Source of the DNA: Diphasiastrum complanatum | Taxonomy: Eukaryota; Streptophyta; Lycopodiopsida; Lycopodiales; Lycopodiaceae | NCBI GenBank assembly: GCA_029204225.1 | Contig: MU832656.1 | Span: 1 to 64,000 of the forward strand | Length of the DNA: 64,000 nucleotides | Reading direction: 5' to 3' | Shown here: in pieces, positions 1 to 13,800 of the stretch | How positions within the stretch are numbered: the stretch's first letter is position 1 | How the letters are laid out: each line of letters opens with the position of its first letter | Position numbers and translations under genes: made by a program | Notes under the pieces: generated by a model | Told to the model about the DNA's origin: nothing | The model's database searches: none | Seen by the model: the letters and a program-made list of their open reading frames with translations, nothing else

Positions 1-3000
1 TTTCAAAAGGAACTTCAAGCATCACCGTCACTCTTTTGAAAATTACAAAAATAAGGTGTATTATTTCCAACAAAATAAGGCCTTTTTTGTTGGAACGGTG
101 TGCCTGCTTAAAGATAAATTTTGCAAAAATATATCCTTCATATTGTAGTCAAGTGCAAATTATCACCGTTGGAGTTATACCATTTCGATAATGACATTCA
201 GTTTTGCCATCTTGCATTTTTTTAGTAGCAGTCAACATACATTCCTCTTTTGACTGAATATAACTATAGGAATTCAGGTCTTCCACTTAACTTCAAGAAA
301 ATCATCTCAGATTTATCTCCAATGAAATCTCTCCTTCCAACAACAAAAATTCTCTTATCATGGATCTCTTATATGGTGGATCCTTTACAAGTGTCAAAAC
401 ATGAAAAGATCTGAGAAAAGATAGCGCATCAGCCAGTATATCAAATGATCCAAGACAGGTAGATTTGCTGGACTTCAAACTAGGTAATACCGTAATACTA
501 TAATTTCTGTCAGTCAACAATCTTAGTCTTCTTTATGCATCAATAAAGTGCAGATTAAAATATTCAGAAATGCATCTAACTTATTTTTCCAGCTGAATAG
601 ATTAAGCTTTTCAGCAGAACTAACACAAGGAAGTCTGTTTCACAGTACTTTCCGAATTCTTTTCATTCAGATCTTGCCATGATAATTAGGAATAATTTCA
701 AGCTAGCTATTCTCATTAACATATTCAAAGGTGCAAGTTCATTTCTAGAGAGAGTAAAAAATTGGTTTGTTACAAAAGCTTACCACCATATCTAGATTGA
801 ATATTAGCTAGGACAGAGTAAATGGCTTGAGGACATCCACCAAGTAGAGAACTCAAGAAGAATTTATAACGAAATGGAAAGAATCAAATTTTAAAAGTTC
901 ATGTGATTACCTTGCTTGCATACTATTGGTTGAAGGTGCACCCATAATTGGTAGAAAATACAACCTATTCAATGGCTGATACTAACCTTATCTTGAGGTC
1001 TGAACTTCGATTCCACTCAGTGCATATAGGAAGAGATTTAACTCACTTCTTAGCAGACTTACCTGCATCTTTGGTCACAATCAACCTTCTGGATTCTGAA
1101 TACTGTGAACTTATTTTTACAAGTACTAATAAAAGAAAGAAAATTTGTCCAAACAATAGTAATGCTACGTAGATATTTGTCATGCAATTGACATTGCTTA
1201 ACTGCCTCAGACCCTTCGCTTGCCATGGTTAGAATATGCACACGACTTGTTCAAGTGCATTTGAGGCTGATATCTCTTACTAATCCATGTTTGATGTAAG
1301 TCTTTATCGCAATCATAGGCTCACAGAAATCACACATGACTTGTTCAAGTGAACTTCAAGGCCTAAAATCTCTTACTGATTCATGGATGATTTTATGAAA
1401 CTGGATTTTTGCGGCAATGAAGGGTAGTAATACTTCACCAGCAAGGCTACTGAAAAATGAGTATCAATGTGATTGAAAGGACAAACATATGAACGCACAC
1501 CTACAGCCAAGTATAAAGGTGTGGAAGAAGAATGATTACTTGATCGTTCATGACTATACTGTTCAAACTGACGAGCTTCTTTACCAAAAATTTCTCCAGC
1601 ATTAGTCAAGTTGCATGCAAGTGGAAAAATGAAACAAGCTTGAGAGAAATGAAATTGAAAGGCAAACGCACTTGACGTCTTTAGTTCTGGACTAACATAC
1701 TTCGATCATGCTGTTCAATTTATAAAGAAAACCCAAAAAATGACTTTCATTGAAAACAATAAGAGAATCAGAAGGGAATAACTGGCATCAAATTTTTGGC
1801 TTTTACTATAGTTAAAAACATGCTTTTGTCATGTTGCACATTCTCATGCAACTAGAGGCATACTTGTAGCATGTTGGGATGTAAATAGAAAATAGAAATC
1901 CACAACAAGCTTACAGAAAAAGAAGATATACATTTTCCTTCACAACTTTTCCACAAGCATGCCATCTCTTCAGACTTCCATTAAATCGATGAAATCTGAC
2001 TATACAATTTCATATGGAGAAAGTCTGTGAGTACGGCCGCTCAAGGAGGTATCAGGCAAGGTTTCACGCAACCTCATCCTCTGATATCTGGACTGGTTCC
2101 ATCTTATGAATTTCTGATTACTAATGACAAAAAGAATCTTTCCTGAATGAAATCTCAAGTAAAAATAACTTGCAAACCAATATGTGGCAGTGTTATGATG
2201 TACAACTTTATGTTACTCCAGAAGTATTAGGGGCCATACAAAACCAACAGGTTTATACATATATATCATCTTGAACTAACAAACTTCAATCATGCCCTCT
2301 CTTCATCTAATAAGAAAACTAAGAAGTTGACTTCCATTGAAAACATGTCCATGATATTCAAAGCTCTCTCACAAAAGTTATAAAAGTAGGGTGGGTGAGC
2401 TAAAGCGTTGGGTCTCATCCTTGGAAAGTGAAACTCATCAGCACACCTGTACTAGACCAAATGATTTGAGTTATTTAGTATTCATCACTCATATGCAGTT
2501 ACCAATATTGATCAGCAAGCCAAGTCAATGGCCATTTTAAATGACTGAAATGACACCGTGATGAACAGGAGGATTGCACTGAATATAAAAAATCACAACA
2601 AAAAGCTATGAGAGCTTAACTTACCAGAATGGCAGATCTTCAATCAAGCCTCCTACGTGAAACGTATAATACTACTACCTATTGGCAAAAAGTCAGGTAG
2701 GTACATGGGTCTAAAGTTTGAAAAGCAAAATTAACAAGTACACTGTCCAGGGATCCACCAAACAGCAGTTCTCAATGTCCAAGAGAATATGTACCATGTA
2801 GCAGTTCGAGTTTTTTAGTTACAAATCAGAATCTCCGAACTCTACCGAACTGCATAAAAGCAAATAGCCAAGAGATTGAAGAATTTACTGCAGCTACATC
2901 TATATCCTTTAACAGGTATAACAGTAGTCTTAAAATGACAATATTAACAGGAAAGTATTGGAAAGGGCAAACCTGCAAGAGGGACGGCAAGAGTAGCATG

Positions 3001-3579
3001 AGTTGGGCATAGCAAAAGTAAAGGCTTCAGATGGTTGACATCTCAGCAATCTCCACGGACGAGTTCCTTGTAGCACACATATAAAAGGGCTAACAAGTCA
3101 TCAAGAATACAGATAAACGTTTGTATCCAAAATAATTGATGCATTCACGAATACTCATCACACGACTTTTGAATAGAACAGAAATGTGCTCTCACACGAA
3201 TGATAATTGTAGATGAGCTCCTCAAACATACTTGCTTATGGCTTTCTCACTAGCCACCAAGGATGCTGTATTACTATCCTCCTTGTTATCCTGTTTCCAA
3301 CTTGTTCATTAACACTTGGAAACAGCAAAAAATTTGAAACTCCGACCATTTCTATCATTGTTCTTACAATACCCCAGTTATCACAAACAACCTGGCCAGA
3401 AAACTGAACATATGCGCAGTAGAAATGAAGACGGCATGCCTTTAGCACACCTTCACTTAAAAAGATTATGACTGAACTCCCTCTAGTATTCTCTAAAATA
3501 GTGTTGACTTCACAACTCAAGAATACAAAGATTTGCATGACCAAACAGCTCCCACATGATTTGGCCAGTTTCTTGATTG
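1..3579. other. Region downstream of PRP39, no gene recognised
   Basis: AT-rich sequence lying 3' of the PRP39 stop codon. The open frames here are short, carry no recognisable domain and look random. Part of it nearest 3.5 kb is presumably PRP39 3' UTR, but I could not place a poly(A) site. I see no RNA gene, no terminal repeats and no retroelement protein in it. Confidence 0.5.
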
Positions 3580-6500
3580 TTAGTAATATCCTTGATAATA
3601 GCCTTGTTGAGCTGTCGCTTGCTGTTCTGCAGGCCTATAAGCAGCAGCAGCAGCAGCTTGACCATAATTTTGCTGAGTATATGCCTGTAAAACGACACAA
3701 TTGATTCTATGTAAATTGAATCATCAATAATAATTCCACGCACAAATGCAATGAAAACAAGATCTCAACTCATGGACAAAGCTACACAAAAGCTGATGAG
3801 CAAGTTGCTTTACTCAACATTAAAATTGAAGTTATAGCATGATCCATCATTGCATAATTACCTGCTGATAGCCCTGTCCATATGAGGGATAAGGCTGCTG
3901 CTGCGGTGGCGGTGCCTGCTGCTGTGGAGGGCCATATGCAGCATACCCGTTGTAGCTTCCATAGCCAGCCTACAGCCAGAAAACATTGTGAAGCATAAGA
4001 ACATCGCACTATGAAAGTAATAAACAGTCAGGAATCAGCTCAAATATTTCGCTAGCACTATGTACATAATCAACAGTCAGGAGTAGGTTCAAAAGCAAAG
4101 AGGCTGAATAAATCAATTGCATCGTAAGCTTGGAAGAGAAAATATTTCTACCTGCTGACCACCATAACCTGCATTCCATTGTTGCGGCTGCACTTGAGGA
4201 ACCTGTTGCGGAGGCGGCTGCTGCCAGGCCTGGGCTTGCTGAGGATATGCCTGAGGACCGTAGGCACCACCCCATGGAGCCTGCCCATTTGCATAAGGTT
4301 GTGGCCCAGCTGGAGCAGGAGCGGCTGTTGCGTGTGAACCAGCATAAGGTTTATGAACCTTGGCACGATCGGAGACACTACTATCAGGTGATGGGCGTTT
4401 TTTGGATTCTGCATTTGTCTTACGAGCCGGAAATAGTTGTCTATGCCTGGCTTCTGCTTTCTGAATTGCATGAACATCACCATGAACATCTAAGAACTGC
4501 AACCACATAAAAATAATAAGCACTTTCTTATATTTTGTGGGGACTTCCCTGATGTTGCTATTACTATAGTTATGCCTGTTATTGACTAAAAATTCAGGCC
4601 GTGATTCAAAAAAGTACGAAATCTATGCCATAGGGTTGTTAATTAAAGGACATAAGAAACTAAAACATTCATTTAAAAAAGAAGTGCATGACCACTGTCA
4701 AGAACTTGCAACTAAGATTTGTCAAACCTCTAGGAAGATATTAGAAATCTCCTCTCGATCTGCACCATTTAATCCTGGAGAACCATCAGTTCTCAGAGGA
4801 GCAGTGGCTTGTTCCACAAGGGCATCTAATTGATGCACCTGCTTTTCTCCAGAGTGACATGTCTCAAAGTGGATTGCTGCCTGCAGCATAGATACAATAG
4901 AAGAAAACTGTCACTCACTTTCATAAAGGATACTTAAACCCCACAAACCAAAAACAGCTATCTCTTGTTACTCCCTGCCTAGAAATCAGTTTTTACTGTG
5001 AAGGAAACATCTCCTTAGCACAAAACACAAACTTGCAACCAATGCCAATTTAGAATTTCCATGGCAACGTCAAAACATCCTGAATGCAAAACAACCAAGC
5101 AAGATAATATGGACATCATAACCCTGTACCTCCCAAAGAACTTTTGACAAAGGAAGCCGCTCCAAAGCAGACAGAAGAACCTCTCTAGCCTTATCCGAGT
5201 TGCCAACTACCTGCTTTGGCAACGAATATAAGAAAAAAATAAGTTGTTCCATATGTACACGTCATAGCAAACATAGAAAATTAGTGCTTCAGTAAACTAC
5301 CTAAACTAAGCAGGTTTACTGGTTAAGTTCTCAGATCACGTGAGCATTCAATGAAACGAGACAATAAAATTTGAAACAATAATCTACACAAATGGGACCC
5401 AGTATAATCCATATTCATTCAATTTTTGAATAAATTCAGCCTTAGACAACCCTATACCAAGTTGACAGTTTTTTAAACATACCAGCAATTTAGCATATAG
5501 TAAACAGGTAACAATACCTGATCAAGAAATCGGATGTACTGGATGAACATTAATGGCAATGCCCGAGGATCTTCCTTTGACTTTTCAACTTCGATTGCTG
5601 TCTCATAGATGTAACAAGCACCTTCAGTGTTTTCCTGTCAAGCTCCAATTTTTCAGAACAGATACAGAAACATTCACAAAAATTCAACCTTCCCAACATT
5701 CTTTTATGGTGCCAACTTTACAGAACAAAAACACCAATGAGAAGTTTGTGTAGAGAAAAAACAAAAGACAAGCTTGAAATGTACTACAGAAAGATATCAG
5801 ATAGGATAAATCCCCCATAACACATCGCTTCCCTTTCCCTAACAAGTGAAACCTTGATCTGATCCAGATTACTTCTCAACTTCAAATCAACTACAGAAGA
5901 AAGAGTGTTCATAAAATACAATGGGTCCAAGTAGCTAGTCTGCAAAACATTCATTGGCATAAAACAAATCATATGATTATTGACATTCATCTAAATTTTG
6001 ATAGAATTTTCAGGAAAGATCTTTACCTGGCGTTTCTCAAAGTTCGCATGCTTGACAATGGCCTCTAATAAGCCAGGAGCAACTTCCGAGCTAAGAAGCT
6101 CATACTCTGATCGTGCACCATTAATATCTCCCTGTTGTTCCTTAAACCTTGCTCCGAATAGATGAATTTCTGGACGCCTCTGATGAAAAAGAAATAAGAA
6201 ATATCAAGTTAGTAATAAGCACCTTTATCTGCATCTAACGAGTTAATGAGCACATAAAACAAGACAAGATAGGAAAAGTCGGTTAGGAGGAGCTAAAGAT
6301 CAGCAAATCTGAGCATTTTTTAAGTTCAACAAAAGGTGCTTTGGAGTATCTTAAAAATTTCAAAAATATCTTTCCCACTAAAAACATAGAAAAAAAACTT
6401 AAGCAGTTATTCACCATTTCTAGTTTCAAATGTTCAGCTAACTACATACTAGATAAATATTCTAGCACAGCCAACCATGACCATGCAAACAATGTCCCAA

Positions 6501-9500
6501 GTGCACATACCAGCCTCCACCTCCAACTCACTGTGCTAAGATAAGGTGTACATGCCAAAATTAGAAACGAGAACCACAACATTAACTCGAAAGAAGACAG
6601 TGCAGCCTCAGTTCTCACAAGAATTATGAACTCAACGAATCACACAAAACTCATCAACTAAAGAAAATTGGATTCATTTATAAGTTATAAAGTTTTAATG
6701 GCATATTTCTCACATGCAGTTACATGACATGTGCATGTGTGCCAGACACCACAATAGCCAGCTTCGTCCTCTGGGCAACTAAGCAAGGATCTTCTCATTT
6801 GGCCACTTGCTCTTCAACTACTCGGCCACACAGTTTTCCAGTCATACTCGATCTCATTAACATAAGACTATCTGATTAATCTATACTTCTACAAATTACT
6901 CCTAGCTGGGTCAATACGCCGATACGGGATTGAAACAGTTTCCAGATTCTACACTTTGCAAAGGTTTTCCTGCTATTCCAGATATAGCTAACACTATAAA
7001 AGACCAATTCTACATGTGCCCACGAATTTGCACTTCACTAAAATACAGTACTCCAAGCAACAAAACCATAGACTCAAGCCTAAAATCTCCTGATTATGAA
7101 ATTGGGATTGTAAGACAAGAAGATTTGGAAAATCCTCACCCCACGAAAATGTAGGCCCACTGGGGAACAAGAAACAAAGAAGCAAGATACAGGATAAAGG
7201 ATATGTGAAGCAAGATATTGGATACTAGAAACATGAAGCAAGATATGGGTTATGGAACAAAAAGACTTCTCATTGCTCTAACCAATATCATGGACACCTC
7301 AAAGATAGAGACCAAATACACCAAAAACCAACAAATGGCTACTTGCCCTTGTAGAAGATAAAAACTCATTTTCTCCAACGAAGAGACGTTGCACCATGGG
7401 AGGGAATAAACTTCTCTTCCCATAACAAAATTTGGAGAAGTTTTTGCGGGTAAAGACACCGTTGGGAAACAGGGAGGAAACTTTATTACCCATAACAAAA
7501 TTTGGAAAAGTTTTTGCAGGTAGAAACGCCCTTGAGAAACAGGGAAGAGTTGAGCAAACAAGTCCCCCCATAAAAAGTAAGGAAAAAAATAATTCATGAT
7601 TCAAGACATTAAATATCTGATCCAGAAAATTATGACATACACAACATCTGAAACAAATAATTCACATGAATACTGTATTTGCTTCACACTCGTCACGGTA
7701 ATCAGCAACTACGGTTCATCATATCTCCATTCAATCTCGACGGTCAAATATCACTCGAATAGTTGCTGTGTCACTTTCTAGTTGTGCATGAATCCTCACC
7801 ATAACTGAATTGGATAATGCCATAATCATGCACACACTTGCAGTAACACCACCTAGTAACGTGCCCAGTCGATTACACAGAGGAGCCTGATGAAATTGAT
7901 TGATCAACATACACACATGCCTCAACAACTTCGACTCTCAGCCAAAAATAAATGAATCCTCAGTCCAATAACATGAACCCAGTCAAAACTCAAACACTGT
8001 TTTCCGTACAATTGACTTCTCCCCTAATAGGATGCAGGATTCAGATTCAGCCTGACTCAGAAGCTAGAGTCATGCCTTCTTGATCATACAATCTGTATAA
8101 TATCATGCTACCAAGAGATAATTCCGACATAACCAACCCCAACTGGCACGAGTAAAGTGTCCAAGGTCGAACGAAAAGCAAATATGGAGTTTTGAAATCA
8201 TTTCGGTCAATTTTGACCCTGCTTGCAACCTTTCTGCAATTAAACCTTGAGTTGAGGTTTCAAAAAAAACCATTTTAGGTTTTATTTATAATAAACTTTC
8301 TATTGATGTATCGAGCTCATCTTACAAATCGCATCTGCACACTCCCAACTAGCTGCTCCCAACATAGCCAATCCTCTTGGAATTAGTCAATGATAACACT
8401 TAATTCTTCTCTCTACTCTACTCATTCTGAGGTCCCAGCCCTTTCTTCACACACTTCCCTAGAAAATGATCTATTTAATCATATTGATTTGCAATACACA
8501 GAACTCCATTAGTCTGCACGCTTTATATTGAGGCCCACAGTTTCACCAGAGATCTTGGAAGAATTACATAAGGGAAGTTTCAAGTCCCAATCTGATTGCT
8601 AGTACCTGATGGTCATTGTTATAGTTTACTCCACTATCAAAATTCTAGATCGTACAAACAAGAAACAAATTAACAGTAATGGGAATGCAATATCAATTGT
8701 CCAATAGAGAATGCATAACCAACCTTAACAAATACCAGGGTTGCCCGAGTTAGAGCATCATTTGCAGCTTCAAGGCTCCCATCCATTTCCATTTTATGAA
8801 CATAGCGTATCCAGTACTCAGGATAATTTGCACAAGCGATAAGACATCTTTCATATAGCTTCACAATCTGCATAGATACAAGGGTATCAAAAAAAAACTG
8901 CCAAGCCTTGCATGGACAATAGATGATAATTCATGGAAATGAAAAAACCTTACAAGTACGAATTTCACAACCAACATGAAATAGGTCTAAAGTAGAAAGA
9001 CAATAACAATTAAAGTGTAATTTAAATATAAATAACAAACAGATTTGACAACACTGTGAGCAATCTACAAGTGTAATTTATATTTCTAGATCTGAGAAAA
9101 TGCATTGCTATGGCAACCTGGTCATCTTGAAGTTTTTCAAATGCTAACATGCCTAAATCCTGATTTAAACTCTGGAAACAAAACACACTTTGGAATAGAT
9201 AAGTAAAACCATTACTTTATATTCAAAAACAAAGTAACAACATTGCACAATTTGAAGTGGCACAATTTTTGGATAAAAATAGCTTGCAAATAGTACGCCT
9301 GCTATAGACAATACTATAGGTACACATAGTGACAAGGGAACAGCAACGGGAATGGGAATGATAGCGTCCGTAAAAAAAATGGGAACAGGAATGGGAACGC
9401 CAGGCCGACATAGTAACGTATAATAAAAACACTTACGTACACATCAAATTTGAAGTTCATATAAGCAATTACACAAAGTATAAAAAAACAGACAATGAGT

Positions 9501-10822
9501 ATCATATCTATGCAATTTCCCAATGCTTCGTCCTTCATTTATCTTGTTTTTACGTTTTTGCAGACACTGAAACCCGGGAACACGTTCCCATTTCTCGGGA
9601 ACTCGTTCCCATGTCACATTGCCGAACTCACACGCTCCCAACCAGAGCAGGCCTGGGAATGTGTGGCACATCTAAGAAGCCACGTTCTCCGTGTCACCCA
9701 GATTAATAATCTTAGACCATAAAAGGGTACTGTCTGCAAAATCTAATAGAGAACCTCATGATTTCTCATCATTGCAGAAGTCTTTTTATTGCATAGTACA
9801 TACCAGTTATGAACAATTACCAGTTCTTGATATCTATCTAGTCTAACAAAATTATATGACTTCCCAAATGAAATGTTTGGTGCTATCCTTTTGCACCATT
9901 CAGGGTCAGCTAATATACTAGTAATAAAAAGGGTCGCTCGTGGGGCACATAGTATGGAATCGAAGCTTCGAGCCTAAAATTGTTCAAACTCACCAATGAA
10001 TTGGTTCAAGAAAACATCATACCTTCTCGTATTCACCCTCTTTTTCAATAAAGTCAAGATAACGATGCCAATTTGCAAGCTGAGTATCATCCAAGGGCTT
10101 CACGTGAAAATAAGGCCTTCTGATTGCAGTTTCAAACTCCCGAATCTTAGCATCCCATTCCTTGGCCTTTTTATAGAGAGCCTCCCTCAAACCAATGAAT
10201 TTCTCCAGTTCCTCCGCTTCGTTATAACCTGCTAGCTTTTCAACCCTTGGTATCTCTTCGCCTCCAGGTGGCACCTCTGCACCTTCTTCAGGAACTTCAA
10301 GTGCAGATTCCACTATGGCAGCAGAAGCAGCGGCTTCAGCATTTTCTTCAGGTGTCCGAAGTTCAGTCAAAGGTCTGCTACTTGCTATCTGTTTAAAACT
10401 GCAACCAAAGCAAAGCCTTATAAATCATCAAGCTTCTGAAGAGGATACCGGGAACAAACGGCTTATAACTTGACAAGCTTAAAACTAAAACCAAACCTGT
10501 ATAACTAGCATTGGGTACATGTAGCATGTTCTAGAAGGTGATTCAAAACCATCAGCTGACATATTCTAGAGTAATCATCACCATCATCATTATCATTATT
10601 CTCATTGCTATTTCATTTAGTTTTTAGCAAGTCTTTCATCGTGGTTTTACTGATATCAGTTTTTGTTTCTGTTTTAAATCGAAAATGTGTTACACTCCCA
10701 GAATAAGAATCACTTGCAATGTATCGTTTGATCTTCTGCACCTTAAACGACATAACTAGATCATTCCTGAACTCTCTCTCTCTTAGTCCTAGTACCTTAG
10801 GGTACTTCAAGGACATTAAAAA

Positions 10823-10884
<62 letters not shown>

Positions 10885-13800
10885 AATCCCTGCTTTTCCT
10901 TGCCATCTCCCTCTTGCCCACCTCCGTCGAACTTTTCCACAGCACTCAATTGACTCTCCAATCAGCATCTACACACTCTGGACTGCAGGTACAATGGATC
11001 CAAGCCACTGACAACTTTCAAAGTAACAGATGATGTCAGAGCAAATAGCCCTTCTCAAATAATTAAGTCTCCATAATAGCTAGATCTCACTATCCTACAT
11101 ATAGTTAAAAGTCAAATAGTCATTCTCGAACAATAACTCAACAATTGCAGGGATCCACTACACTTGAAGATAACATGTTACTGCACAGCAGGCTAATAAC
11201 AACCAAGTGAGTATCCAACTTAAAGAGGTTACCCAGGTTCACAAGGTCAGAGCTTTTTGATAGAGGAATGATCATTACTGGTCATAGAACTGCTTCTAAA
11301 CAAATTGTACTTCTACACCTGAAAATGTCGATGAGCAACGTTCTCTCATTTGTATCGTAATCTACATACAATAAAACAATCCCCACAATGAACAGCCATA
11401 AGTAATATCGACCAAAGATTCATACTTACTAACCATAGAGGACCTAGAAGGAATATTCACAAGCAAGGAATTGATATATTATTTGATAGATATCCAACTC
11501 CTTGCAACCATAGTTCTGAAAGAACACATTCTCTGATTATTTTCGTGCAAAAACATGTTTTGCCAGCTCCATGTTTCCCCAAGTGGGCAAATGTTTCTGG
11601 GAAACATTACAGAAAATACAATGAAAAAAATGGGCAAGAATTTCACCACGTACAGAAGCGTGTTTCACATAGAAGAATCCCAATCACTTATGGTAGCCAA
11701 ATTCAACCTTTTTTGACAATTTCCAGGAGTCTTGATAAAAACCTTTGTTTCAACCAATTCCTCTCACTTCTATAGATTGCTTTCTCACTAAATTTTTGTC
11801 ACATCCATCTGCGCTATTGTGATTACCTTGCTCTAGTTTACTTTATGATGGCGTGCAGTTCCTTTGTTTCAACCAATTCCTCTCACTTGTATAGATTGCT
11901 TTCTCACTACATTTTTGTCACATCCATCTGCGCTATTATGATTACCTTGCTCTAGTTTACTTCATGATGACGTGCAGTTTCACTACTTTCCCTATCGTAT
12001 TTCTCAATTATGGTCTCCCATTTCCCTGGAGAATCCAAGGTTCCAGCATGAAAAATTCCAAGTACGTTTTGCCTGCTACTAACTTGTCACGAGATAAAAC
12101 TCCTTACCTGTGATAGTATCGATCAAGTTGTTGAAGGGGAATTTGCAAAATGCGTGTGTAGATTTGCATTAGACGACTCCATTCCTGCTGAGAGTACTCA
12201 AAATCAATGTACTTGTCCCAAAGCAGATGTGACAAATAGTCAGTTCCGACATATGAGAGACCTCGCTCAAACAGCCTGCAAAACCATGATCAATCCCCAA
12301 ACCGTAAGCCCTCAAATATCGCATAGAGAAGATCACAACGGGAAAAAGTTGGGGATGACCCAATAGAGTAGGAAAAGCTCCCATGGTATGGAAAAATGTC
12401 ACTGGAACTGCTTTAGACTTCCAAACAGAAGCATAAACGCGCTGCATTTACCTTCCCACCAAACCACACTACGGCCGCAACAACGAGAAGCGTACAAAGG
12501 CGCGAGGCCTTCTCTTTGCTCTTACTTAGACCCGAACTCCCACAGCAGCTTTTGTTGCAAGTTCAGTTGTGCAGGCATGGTACCCTCAAAAGTGTCAAGC
12601 AGTAAAGACCAGACAATGTGGACAAAAATGGATCCTACCTAGCTTCTTAAAGTTTCATGAAAGTGCAAAATTTTGAAAACATTGTGATGGCACCCCAGCA
12701 TAATCGCTGTGATCAACGGACTTTAAGACAATAAATATTTACTGGTGGCAATCTCATTACATTGAAAAAATGAAAGTGCCTACAAAAACAAAGCATAGTC
12801 AAACCGTTTGCCAAACGTGCCCTTCCTGCGAAGAGAAAGCATTAGTTCAGAGTCAAAAGCTGCAGTACTACTGGTCAGAAAAGAAAACCACCAAACGAAC
12901 TCCATAGATTATAGGCCACATTCACTCGGGAGATGCAACATGGACTTTATTTGTAACTGTTGCCTGCAAATAAAAGAGAACAGGACGGCGACACGCATTG
13001 TGAGAAAATTCCCAGGTCATACCTGCGAAGTTCTTCTGGATCTTCAATTTTTTCCATTGCGTATGAGCAGTAGTGCATCCAGATGTCCACAGAGTAAGTT
13101 ACCGCTCTCACTGCTAGCTCATAAACCTCACCAATTCTCTCCTGAACCCCGAGGCGGGCCTCATGGTCAGCATATTTCTTCCAGTAGCCATAGCATAATG
13201 GAAATTCCGCCAAGAAAATGTCGTAGACTTTACGAATCTTTGAAATATTTTCCTGCACGTACAAATCTCTCTCTTAGAAGAAAAGATTTGTGCCTCTAAA
13301 GCAAGCATCTCCTGACAGTTGAAACTTGAAACATAAATAGCCTTTCCCTCTAATAATATTTTTTACATCTTTTGAAGTCCTTAACGTGACAATCTTATAT
13401 CTCATGAATCACAATCCCTAATCAAGGAACTGTAAGATGTCAATGAACATTTCACTAACTCAACAGGAGTTCCACCACACAACTATGGGGTAAATTGGCC
13501 CCCTTCACATCCAAAACTCCCATTGATTTCTCAAAAAATAAGATAAGACAGTGTCAAGCACTGCAAGCATAAAAATCAAGAAACATTAGGCACTTGGGTA
13601 TCACCTTAAAGGTCACCAAGACTGTGACTCTTACAATCAAAGTAAGTCTCATGGGTGTTAGAGAAGGGCCTCCAGAGGTTAGATGTCCCTATGTATTTTT
13701 TAATAGACTTTGTCAAACACTCAACTATCATCATCTGGCCATAGAATGCAAAATGCAAATCTCATAATATTAGGTCAGAAATGCCACATGCAAACACCAA

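Noticed and set aside
4130-4510. 126-codon plus-strand frame opposite PRP39 exon 11
   Set aside because: It is the antisense shadow of a well-supported coding exon and has no independent motif.
9330-9680. GGGAAC-rich stretch with small inverted phrases in a PRP39 intron, considered as a transposon end
   Set aside because: No clear terminal repeats or target-site duplication could be identified by eye.
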